Shown here: positions 49,101 to 56,763 of the stretch, piece by piece
Layout of the letters: each line of letters begins with the position of its first letter
Position numbering within the stretch: position 1 is the stretch's first letter
From: Candidatus Mesenet endosymbiont of Agriotes lineatus
Lineage (GTDB): Bacteria; Pseudomonadota; Alphaproteobacteria; Rickettsiales; Anaplasmataceae
NCBI RefSeq assembly: GCF_964019585.1
Contig: NZ_OZ026454.1
Coordinates: 620,001-684,000 of the forward strand
Length of the DNA: 64,000 bases
Direction of reading: 5' to 3'
Notes under the pieces: model-generated
Databases searched by the model: none
The model's input: the letters and a program-made list of their open reading frames with translations, nothing else
Told to the model about the DNA's origin: nothing
Program-made: the position numbers and the translations under genes

Positions 49101-51935
49101 TTCTACATCTCCATTTGCTATATGTTTACCAACTAAAAATGCCGTAAAGGCAAGACCTGCACCTTCTGCTACTTTTCCTATTTTTTCTGCTACTCCGGAT
49201 CTTCTAAGGATATTTTTTATTTCTTCTTTATTTTCTATATTATCCTTCATCTCCTTTACAATATCCTTAATTTCTGGGTCTATTGAATTTAGATCTATAT
49301 CTTTAATCTTTGCTACAAATGCTTCTTCAACATTTTTGTCTATAATTTCACCTTCAGATATCTGCTGAGAAAGCTTGAAAAGCTGATCATAGAACTCGAT
49401 GTTCTTTACTTTTTCTACTACCTTGTCAGCATTGAACAACTCTTTAATAAGTTGCTTTTTTCCTTCCTCTGTGATCTTTTCTTCATCAAGTGAATCTATG
49501 CATGGTATACCTATATCACGTCTTTTTCTTGTTGCACATTGGCTAAAACTAAAAATGGAGCTATGAACTACCTTAACAGGAGTAAATTCATCTTTACTTA
49601 CTAAAATAAGAGAATTTGCATTATTTGCTCCTTTATCAAATACAATACCCATAAAAGCTACTTTGTTGCCATCTGTGAGCGTTTTATAAGTAACACCTTT
49701 TGTATACTCTTTAGTTATTTGATCATTTGCTTCTGTTATTAATGCATCAGCTGTCTTACCTTCCCTTGGTCCTTTGACCTCCAATCCTACCGGATCATAC
49801 TCTTTAGCACTGTTAGCTTGATTTGCAAACTTAATACCATGAACTAGCATATCAATGCGTTTTCCCCTACCTGTTTGAAACTCTGTTAATATTAACGCTC
49901 TATCTTCTTGTTGTGGCTCTCCTAGCTTGATATCACTATAATGGTCAAATGCTCCATGCAATACTGCCTGAGTATGTGCTTCTTTTTCTATTAAACCTTT
50001 AAAAGGTAACATTGCCTCGCCTACTTTGCCAAATAACTTCTTGTACTTACCTATTGATGAAGATTGATCTTGTGAAGGAGCAAGCTGAGATACTAGTACT
50101 TCATCAAATGTTTTCTTAAAATCCTTAGGGTAAGGAACATTCTTAAAATTACCTTTAAACTTATCAGATTTTTTACCATTATACTCTCCTAGAAAAATAG
50201 GCTCATTAACTTCAACACTAAAATATTTTTTAAAATCTGATTTTTGTTCTTTTATATTAAAATTAAGATTTAATTCCACTATCTTTCTATTTCCTATCTT
50301 TTGTTCAAGTTTATTAAGAGGAATGCCTTTTTTTAATATTTCAGCTTTTCCATCTGATTCAACAATATTCATTACATAAGCTGATTTTTTATCACTTTCT
50401 GGAACAAATACCATTGTTACAACTGCATGACTTTCATCAAGCCTAGATGACTCAGCTAACTTTTCATCTGCCTTCTTGGCTGCTTGGCGTTGAGGAATAC
50501 CTCTACCTTTACTTTCTAAACGAACTTCAGTAGGTACGTTTTCTTCATAAACAAAAATATGTTTTTCAAAACTCGTCTTTAAATCCTTAACTTCATTTAA
50601 CAATAGTGATTGTCCTAACAGAAACCTACTAAAATAATGATTATCTCCCTTCTCTCCCGTGCCAGGAAATGTATGATATACACGTTCTATATTATTTTGA
50701 ATTTGCTTTTTTAACTCTCCTTCATCAATTTTACCACTGTTTCGTTCATCAATAGATCCTAACATATCATTAAAAAGAGGTATAATTTTTTGATCACGTG
50801 ACTTAGCAACGATATCTGAAATGGGAGATGGATGATCAAGGTTTACACCAACACATAAAATATCATCTGCAGTAGTTAAAACTCTCATCACGTTTGGTTG
50901 AAAACCTTTAGTATAATCTTCTGCCTGTTTTAAAGCAGCAGCTGGTGTAGTTTCACTCTTTTCCCCTATTTTACCTTCTTTTAACTCTTGTTTAGTAGCG
51001 GCTTTTAATTCTATAACAATAGGAATAGTATCTAATGCTCGTTCTTTACCACGTGGCACTAAAATAATGTCAGCGTAACCTCTTCCTGCAAACTGCTCTA
51101 GATAAACCCTAAGATTATGTCTATAGCGGAAATTCACAAGAGCTCCTGCTATAAACCCATGATGTGCCGCCTCTCGTGCTTCTTTAGCATAAATAAGTGA
51201 ATCCTTATATTTTGAGTGGATTTTACTAACTTTTTTAAGAACATTTCCTAAAACATCTTTCACTGTATTTTTTTTTGAACTACTAAGCTGAGCTATATCA
51301 TTTTCCGGATTACTCCATAATCCTTTCTTTATCTCCTTGAATTCATGCGCTGTAGAAGTATTCTTATCCAATTTGTCATCTTTTACTTCAACAGATATTT
51401 CCCCTGTGGCTTTAACAATTTTTACTAATTTAACTTTAAGATCATCCCTAACACTTCTCACATGTTCATTCTGTGCAGGTAAATTTGATTGACCCAGTAT
51501 CTCTTCTAGCTCACCATAGGTAAATTTTTTACTCTTACTATCAGTCTTACCAGACTCTGAAATCACAAAAAGATTTACCTTCTCAATAGAGCTTTTCTGA
51601 TTTGTAATATCACCTTTTCTTATAACAGCCACTTTTAAAGTTTTTGAATCATCAAATTTAAAATAAATTTTTTTAATATCTAACTTTTTTGCAGTTTCTG
51701 TGTCTACCAAAGTAGAAAAGCTTCCTAAAAAGAAATGAGGAAAAAAACCTTCTTTACCTACTGAATGTAAATATGATGGAATCTGATCTATATATGACTG
51801 AAACCTTGCTTTGAAAGATTCAAAATCACTTCCTTGTTGAGTTGAAGTACTTGGATTAGCTCCTACATTTAAACCTACTTCTCGAATTAATAATTCTATT
51901 AACTCAAAATCTTGTGGTTTTTCTTGGTTTGGCAT
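46149..51935 (-). CDS. cifB: CifB-like cytoplasmic-incompatibility factor, type V architecture, C-terminally truncated
   Basis: This is the second gene of a Cif operon, 1928 aa. CifB proteins from sperm cause embryonic death unless the egg supplies CifA. Two PD-(D/E)XK nuclease modules are visible: the first with D289 and E309-L-K311 plus a following QAEDY (Q337), the second with D695 and E719-V-K721. Both catalytic sets look complete. Downstream are a hydrophobic segment (~1018-1073, including VIGAFAGPVGAGISVAVII) like the pore regions of large toxins, furin-like sites RKRR (803-806) and RKKR (1160-1163), and a ~700-residue Asn/Ser-rich beta-type region. The last ~50 residues begin ankyrin repeats but stop inside a unit at HWAIQKDG. 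The start ATG follows TAGGAGGTTTT. The large multi-domain layout fits type V Cif. Confidence 0.85.
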   Translation of the reverse strand: MPNQEKPQDFELIELLIREVGLNVGANPSTSTQQGSDFESFKARFQSYIDQIPSYLHSVGKEGFFPHFFLGSFSTLVDTETAKKLDIKKIYFKFDDSKTLKVAVIRKGDITNQKSSIEKVNLFVISESGKTDSKSKKFTYGELEEILGQSNLPAQNEHVRSVRDDLKVKLVKIVKATGEISVEVKDDKLDKNTSTAHEFKEIKKGLWSNPENDIAQLSSSKKNTVKDVLGNVLKKVSKIHSKYKDSLIYAKEAREAAHHGFIAGALVNFRYRHNLRVYLEQFAGRGYADIILVPRGKERALDTIPIVIELKAATKQELKEGKIGEKSETTPAAALKQAEDYTKGFQPNVMRVLTTADDILCVGVNLDHPSPISDIVAKSRDQKIIPLFNDMLGSIDERNSGKIDEGELKKQIQNNIERVYHTFPGTGEKGDNHYFSRFLLGQSLLLNEVKDLKTSFEKHIFVYEENVPTEVRLESKGRGIPQRQAAKKADEKLAESSRLDESHAVVTMVFVPESDKKSAYVMNIVESDGKAEILKKGIPLNKLEQKIGNRKIVELNLNFNIKEQKSDFKKYFSVEVNEPIFLGEYNGKKSDKFKGNFKNVPYPKDFKKTFDEVLVSQLAPSQDQSSSIGKYKKLFGKVGEAMLPFKGLIEKEAHTQAVLHGAFDHYSDIKLGEPQQEDRALILTEFQTGRGKRIDMLVHGIKFANQANSAKEYDPVGLEVKGPREGKTADALITEANDQITKEYTKGVTYKTLTDGNKVAFMGIVFDKGANNANSLILVSKDEFTPVKVVHSSIFSFSQCATRKRRDIGIPCIDSLDEEKITEEGKKQLIKELFNADKVVEKVKNIEFYDQLFKLSQQISEGEIIDKNVEEAFVAKIKDIDLNSIDPEIKDIVKEMKDNIENKEEIKNILRRSGVAEKIGKVAEGAGLAFTAFLVGKHIANGDVEGLGYDALNLWVMPKIGEKISGKILELGTKLDSQMLKGFAPVMGRAIGNFAAFLGLAESIKARQNATDPVDIKIADLNIATNSIFIAADVPVVVTETMSVAGLETGVIGAFAGPVGAGISVAVIIISQFVEAELEVEKLKEHISLTDQEKHDLYWDFFLGKKIQDYIERDIEAENIYRQYISKILDQFKSGYDTIAISLPSILITKEKYVTNNNSRKKRQGEEITNWLRAHDRCITKTRVVNNEFGLDLSTNITHLFPISGTSHYSRIIPGVIKNYNLVCGPLNDNVVKITEELLSGSVLDVSNGWSCGNSSPHNNEVLSKTREEWSLQKYTTDCYNAVLYNRSNSSGPVKMLFYMSNNNAFINVTSNYTIDVIFNGKNILLNSYEIDNQGSSVQNRYYFTNQLSNCDIHKQGTNFFYITKDNFVCNLGGSSIGQNNIVVTRGNFTDSENIHSIIGSDKTNHIEVSHAGYVDGKGENDVITAKNFTTIKGYFGDSIYGKGLVLLPINFNDIGNVTHANNITNIYNKSGDFISVEKQTLVKTADDLFVTPTKVDINGIVTNLQVTKSVGSNVILDDELDSLRKIDNSNFNITKQLLSTNYHSTIGSASNHIFYPDKEHHNFYWEASSNISHLYLFDERNANITIAKANGILDFSQLNSTLNDMPFIENDKGEIKINKNGLNVTLLPGYKDITVTFDGEEYYKFQDGELERDYCSHSLKIDGRFSVNGTDLLNHYNCFTFDSDKVLFLKLNNDLLLLSDKGALSISDYYPSVHKNWNLSIELNNRIIEPEEFEEIDDDFSSFRYYQPGEQGLQIYHNQPVNKNDIGLVDFKDKSILNFDMKVINDNLLLLYKNNTLVKVENWSTYQPTREMMFAFNDTIVSNSRCIASTCNSEDVIVEFSKEKAVLLTKQVFDAVVQSNIDIAKDLVKKIENIDTRGNYELTLLYVAIRENRLDVVKLLFDRKYVSVEGRDAYYHTPLHWAIQKDG

Positions 51936-51963
51936 AAAACCTCCTATTAATATACAATTTTTT
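51936..51963 (-). promoter_or_regulatory. cifA-cifB spacer with cifB ribosome-binding site
   Basis: Only 28 bp separate the cifA stop from the cifB ATG. The spacer carries AGGAGG seven or so bases before the cifB start and has no hairpin, so one transcript for both genes is expected. Confidence 0.75.
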
Positions 51964-53253
51964 CTATTTACCCAATCCTAAATTGGACTGACCGTGTACC
52001 CTTCTAAATTCCATCTCAGATAGATCACCACCTGGGCCAGGCATATTTTCTTGGTTAGGATCTTCACCAACAGACTTATCATAGGCTAAAAATCTATTTA
52101 ATGAATTATCATCTCTTTGTTTTAATGCGGAGCGTATACAACACCCCTCTTGGGAGACCATAAATTTTCTAATTTGAGTAGGATTAGCTTTATCTAATAT
52201 TAGCCATACTAACTCCATATAACCCTTACTTGCTAAAGGTTGTAGTATAAATCCGCAATTTTCTACTAATTCTTCTTGCAATGTGAAAGCTCTATGATTA
52301 TCAAAACCTTCCTTTGTCCACATATGCATAAGAAATTCTATACCTGCTTTTGCATAATATTCTGAATAACCTTTTATTTCTATACTTATGTTTCTTAATA
52401 AGCTATAATAATGACGTTCTGCAATATCATTTGAACGTAAGCAATTAAACAGCGTTCTTAACTTATCAAAAGAACAACTGTCTTTAAGAGTAAATAAAGT
52501 ATCATAGTAGTTACCTTGGTCAAAGTCTCTTCTTAAAAGTTCTAGATATTTATCAGGACTTATCTGATCAAAGAAAAATTCAAATACTTCAGGATAACTA
52601 TTACAACGACCAACTGCAACATAAACTGCATTTTTCATTAAGATTTCATCCTTCTTTTGTGCACTTAATTCATCTTCAGGTAATGATTTTATTTTATTCC
52701 AAAAGAACTCAACTGCTTGAACTTGTCTGCAATTTATAGCACAGTCAAGCCCATACTCATATATATGACGACCTTTCAAATTCAATTTAGAAACATAACC
52801 ACCAACAAAATGTGACCAAAACTCCCCTAAAGCACCTTCTCCGAAACACCCAATTAAGTGCTTATACTCTAACAAGCTACTTTTACCTTGAGCTGATAAT
52901 TCTTCTTTTCTTTCCTCAAACAAAGCTCTCACATCCTCTTCTAAGCAACACTCACATGCAATTTTGTACCTTTTCGCATCAGTAAACGGGTTATCTGAGT
53001 CTGGTGGCAAAATAAGTTTCTTACCTACCATTTGTCTATTGAGCTTCACTCCATGTAAATTATTAACTTTCTCCCAACATTCTTCATCAGACAATACTTG
53101 TGCAATAAAATTATGTTGTTTTTTGCCACCTCTTTGATGCAAATGCCAATTTACATAACACCAACGTTCAATTTGAAGAAGTTTAGATGCTCTATAAGGA
53201 TCATCTTCTCTAATACAAGAAAATAAAACCTCTGCAATATCTCCACGGTCCAT
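51964..53253 (-). CDS. cifA: CifA-like cytoplasmic-incompatibility rescue factor
   Basis: This is the first gene of the Cif operon, 429 aa. CifA rescues embryos from CifB-induced lethality and in some systems also helps induction. Identity rests on position and on the conserved N-terminal block: LSDEECWEKVNNLHGVKLNR, then QMVGKKL, DNPF and KRYKIACECCLEEDVRALFE. This aligns with the CifA pattern DEGCW...LNNTVLGQKL...DNPLPRYGMASRYCIKGKIGDFF. The rest is helical with no catalytic motif, and the tail is Gly/Pro-rich (MPGPGGDL). The ATG follows the strong Shine-Dalgarno sequence AAAGGAGGTAATT. cifB follows after 28 bp. Confidence 0.82.
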   Translation of the reverse strand: MDRGDIAEVLFSCIREDDPYRASKLLQIERWCYVNWHLHQRGGKKQHNFIAQVLSDEECWEKVNNLHGVKLNRQMVGKKLILPPDSDNPFTDAKRYKIACECCLEEDVRALFEERKEELSAQGKSSLLEYKHLIGCFGEGALGEFWSHFVGGYVSKLNLKGRHIYEYGLDCAINCRQVQAVEFFWNKIKSLPEDELSAQKKDEILMKNAVYVAVGRCNSYPEVFEFFFDQISPDKYLELLRRDFDQGNYYDTLFTLKDSCSFDKLRTLFNCLRSNDIAERHYYSLLRNISIEIKGYSEYYAKAGIEFLMHMWTKEGFDNHRAFTLQEELVENCGFILQPLASKGYMELVWLILDKANPTQIRKFMVSQEGCCIRSALKQRDDNSLNRFLAYDKSVGEDPNQENMPGPGGDLSEMEFRRVHGQSNLGLGK

Positions 53254-54012
53254 AATTACCTCCTTTAAAATGAATATTAAAAATATAATTTTGTTTATGT
53301 TAGCATAAATTTGAAAAGGCCATACTAATTTTGATATAGTGAAGTATTTTTATAACAACATGTAAACCAATTTAGATGAAAAAAATTGCCTAATTTAATT
53401 TTAGAAAAGAAAAAGCAATACAAAATATTTAGAACGTATCATAGCATAATTTAAAAGAAGCTTGATTATATATTTTGATTAAAGTTAGCGCTGAGCATAA
53501 ATGTTATATTTACTGCACTTTACCTGTTTGCTTCATTCTCAAAAGGATAGATACCTTTATCACTTTATACTATTAGTAGTATACGCTACTATAGCCCATT
53601 CTACAGTATTAAAGGGCGAAACAGAGAGAAAGTTTAGAGAGAGAGGAATGGTCCACCATAGCAACTTATACGAATTTTTCTCTATTTTAATTTTAGCATA
53701 CCCTTAAACCTGCTACAGTAGCCTACTTCATTCTGCATACATGTATACCTTGCTACTCAATGATACTGTAGAATATCTCCTCATTTCACTTTCTATAATG
53801 TGACATTTTAGGCTCCTTTTCTCTAAAATATGGATACTTTTTTGTGGTTTTGAGAGAGTAAAGTAAGAGTAAATATTTAAATTTTATATGGCACTAAAGA
53901 ATGCAATATTTTCTTAAATCAAAGATATTATATTTTAAATAACTTTGTTTCTTATTTTAATAAGCTTAAATTAGTATTATACTATAACCTAACAAGAGAA
54001 TTGGGGGGAAAC
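53254..54012. other. Intergenic region between cifA and the 812 aa gene
   Basis: About 760 bases without a supportable gene. It must contain the promoters of two divergent genes. On the right side TATTATACTATAACCT (about 53974) is a good -10 candidate, followed by TTGGGGGGAAAC before the GTG start at 54013. A 68-codon frame at 53501-53707 has no ribosome-binding site and no family features. Confidence 0.5.
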
Positions 54013-56451
54013 GTGAAGCAAGGCTTTAAAAAAGTTGCAAAGAAAATATTACTAATTCCGCTTTATATAGTTCTATTACCATTTTCAGTAGTTTTTTTCC
54101 TTACAAGGGTTTTGCTTTTTCCTAAGTTCTTCTTTTCTCTTTGGCATAAAGAAGGAGTCAAATTTAGTCGCGTTTTAGGGCTATTTACTCCAGAACTATT
54201 AGGAAAACTTAACGTAATAAGTAACTTTAAAGCTTTTCTTAAGATGAAAAATAGTGATGATAAAAAACCTTTGTCAGTGCTTCTTCATTCTTGGAGATTG
54301 AATACTTATGATATTTATAATATTTATTATAAAGATAATCTTAAGTATTTAGAAAGAGTAAGAAATAATAGAGAGTTGTTTTCAGAATTACTTAAAACTA
54401 GTTTAACTAACAATACAATTGCTTCCCTATATATCTACTGTCCAGAAGTAGTCACAAAGCTATCTAACTACATGTTAAAGGACAACGAAACATTTAAATA
54501 CATTTTAAATAGTGAACATTTTAGAGCTTGTATATTGCAAAGCATAACAGATGATCATCTCGGACCAATAATAAATTTTATTGGCAAAGTGACCTGTAAA
54601 GAAAAATCTCAAATAATTTTTAATCTCTTAGATAATTGCCCTAAAAATCCTGTTAATCATAGCAGAGTATTTCAATTATTTACATCTGAAAAGATTCTAA
54701 GTGGAATGAACAATATTTCAAATATGGAGTTATTTAGAGCTATATTTAATAAGGAGAGATTTAGACACAAAGAAATTAATGGAACTGATAACTATTATAT
54801 AAGAGAATTTCATAATATTTCTCAATTATGTGAAGATCATGCTTTATTAAGCAATCTCTCTATTCATTTTAATAATGAAAATAAAACAGCAATAGCAATT
54901 GCCAAAATCTGTATTGAAAATTTGTCAAATCAAGAAAGTGTACTTAGAAATTTTAAAATATTATTTGCAGATGAAAGTTTAATTGAAAGCTTATCTGCTA
55001 ATTTTAATAGAGAATCCAGTTTGGTTGGTTTAGCTGGATTAATTAACTATTTTACATGCATGTACATGGATGAAGAAAAGTTTAGCTATTTTTCTCTTAT
55101 GTTAAAAGACCCAAATGTTATTGAGAATTTGAAATTAATTGATGACAACTATCAATTCAGAAAATCTCTAGATAATTTTAATTCTTGGCATGGTAGTAGA
55201 AGAATATATTTACTAGGAAGTCATAAGGTTCAAATAAATAATTTACATCTTCTACTTACAAATAGAAAATTCTTTAGTAAAATTAATAGCTTACCTTTAA
55301 AAATGCTAGACATTGTATTTAATAGTTGTCTATATACAAGTGATCAGGGTGCTAGTGAAGCTTTAGAACTATTTGATTGTTTAGATGATGGTAGTAATAA
55401 AACAATCTTGAATAAACTTGTCACTGCTTTTGAAACAAATCATTATGCATTATACTGCTTTGTAAATAGATATCATTATAGCAAAGCATATTATCACTTT
55501 TTTGTTGCAGGGCTTATGCATCCTAATTATATAGAATACTATGAGAGGGAAGATATGTTAAAAACTCTTTCCGATAAAAGGTTTTATGGTGCTAACATAA
55601 GAGAGGTAGCAATAAATTTTAATTTATTATCAATATTGAGAAAAAACAATTTTATTGATGTTGATAAAGAAAGGGCAATTGATTGTATATTTAGCATAAA
55701 CCATATCAAGGAGTGTATTTACATAATATATTGTAAGTCAGATCTTTTTCTTCAGAAAGGTATCTTTTTATTTAGTTTATTCTTGGAACATTTTGATGAT
55801 TTCGTTATGGAAGACATTATAAAAAGTATGGAATATAAATACTTAGCAAATAGGAAAATTATTTCATACTTAAGAAATAAAGTGAATGATTATTTTGATC
55901 AATTACTCAATTTTGATAATTCAAAAATATTATTTAGTGACATCAAAGATTTTAAAGTAAGCAATAAATCAAGAGATATAATTCAAGCTTTGCTAGGCAC
56001 AAATGCAAATTCAACAAAGTTTATAGAAGGTATATCAAATGTAAAATTCATGGAATTTTTTACAAATGGTAAATACCAAGAGATAACACAAGAATCTCTA
56101 AATAAAATTCAGTACTTAAAAATAAAAGATCTACCAAAAACAGAAAAAGATAAAAGCTATTTTCAAAATCAAGGAATTACAGATAAGCAGGATTTATCTT
56201 TGCTAGTTAATTTGGCAAAAGAAAGCAAAACAGTTATCTCACATATAAAATATAGTGCAAATCTACAGGATAACGCAATGTACATTATGCATGAACTTTT
56301 TGATGATATCTCTATAAATGTTAATTTCTGCAATAATAGAAAATCAAATAACCGAAAGCAATCCGAACCAGCAAAGTTACTGGATTTGTGTAAAATAAAT
56401 ATTGTTAGAAGTGCATTGGCGTTAGCTAGAAAAGAAGAAAACCAGCTATGA
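54013..56451 (+). CDS. Large hypothetical protein with N-terminal membrane segment, 812 aa
   Basis: I do not recognise this protein. I chose GTG 54013 because it follows GGGGGG at normal spacing; the frame itself is open from 54001. The first ~45 residues combine a basic start (VKQGFKKVAKK) with a long hydrophobic stretch (ILLIPLYIVLLPFSVVFFLTRVLLF) that should anchor or insert in a membrane. The rest is a soluble, helical, Asn/Leu/Phe-rich chain without visible repeats or catalytic motifs, ending in a basic segment (RKSNNRKQSEP). It is divergent from cifA and convergent with the 928 aa gene. Being intact at this length in a decaying region suggests selection. Role unknown. Confidence 0.75.
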   Translation: MKQGFKKVAKKILLIPLYIVLLPFSVVFFLTRVLLFPKFFFSLWHKEGVKFSRVLGLFTPELLGKLNVISNFKAFLKMKNSDDKKPLSVLLHSWRLNTYDIYNIYYKDNLKYLERVRNNRELFSELLKTSLTNNTIASLYIYCPEVVTKLSNYMLKDNETFKYILNSEHFRACILQSITDDHLGPIINFIGKVTCKEKSQIIFNLLDNCPKNPVNHSRVFQLFTSEKILSGMNNISNMELFRAIFNKERFRHKEINGTDNYYIREFHNISQLCEDHALLSNLSIHFNNENKTAIAIAKICIENLSNQESVLRNFKILFADESLIESLSANFNRESSLVGLAGLINYFTCMYMDEEKFSYFSLMLKDPNVIENLKLIDDNYQFRKSLDNFNSWHGSRRIYLLGSHKVQINNLHLLLTNRKFFSKINSLPLKMLDIVFNSCLYTSDQGASEALELFDCLDDGSNKTILNKLVTAFETNHYALYCFVNRYHYSKAYYHFFVAGLMHPNYIEYYEREDMLKTLSDKRFYGANIREVAINFNLLSILRKNNFIDVDKERAIDCIFSINHIKECIYIIYCKSDLFLQKGIFLFSLFLEHFDDFVMEDIIKSMEYKYLANRKIISYLRNKVNDYFDQLLNFDNSKILFSDIKDFKVSNKSRDIIQALLGTNANSTKFIEGISNVKFMEFFTNGKYQEITQESLNKIQYLKIKDLPKTEKDKSYFQNQGITDKQDLSLLVNLAKESKTVISHIKYSANLQDNAMYIMHELFDDISINVNFCNNRKSNNRKQSEPAKLLDLCKINIVRSALALARKEENQL

Positions 56452-56763
56452 CATATCATTATATGTTGCTATAGCTTCCTCATCAGATCATACAGTAAAG
56501 TTTTATATATACTGCTCTTAATAATGTTCTTACTCCTGAATGTTTTAAAAGCAGTGAGCAACAGTTTCCTAATTAATATATGAAAATCAATTAGCAGTAT
56601 GGTTTAGGTTGTTAAATTTAATAATATCTTAAAACAACCTACTACCTAATTAATAAATAGCCTGTATCTATAATACCTCCCCACAACAACAAAACTGCTC
56701 TGCTGTAGATAAAATGAAGAATTCAATATTTCAATAAAATGCTAATCTGTCTTACTCTTATCA

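Noticed and set aside
46149-51935. Type I-style deubiquitinase (CidB) assignment
   Set aside because: No Ulp1-type catalytic His-Asp-Cys region was seen; the protein continues instead into pore-like, beta-rich and ankyrin parts.
53501-53707. 68-codon frame between cifA and the 812 aa gene
   Set aside because: No ribosome-binding site, low-complexity composition and no family resemblance; treated as chance.
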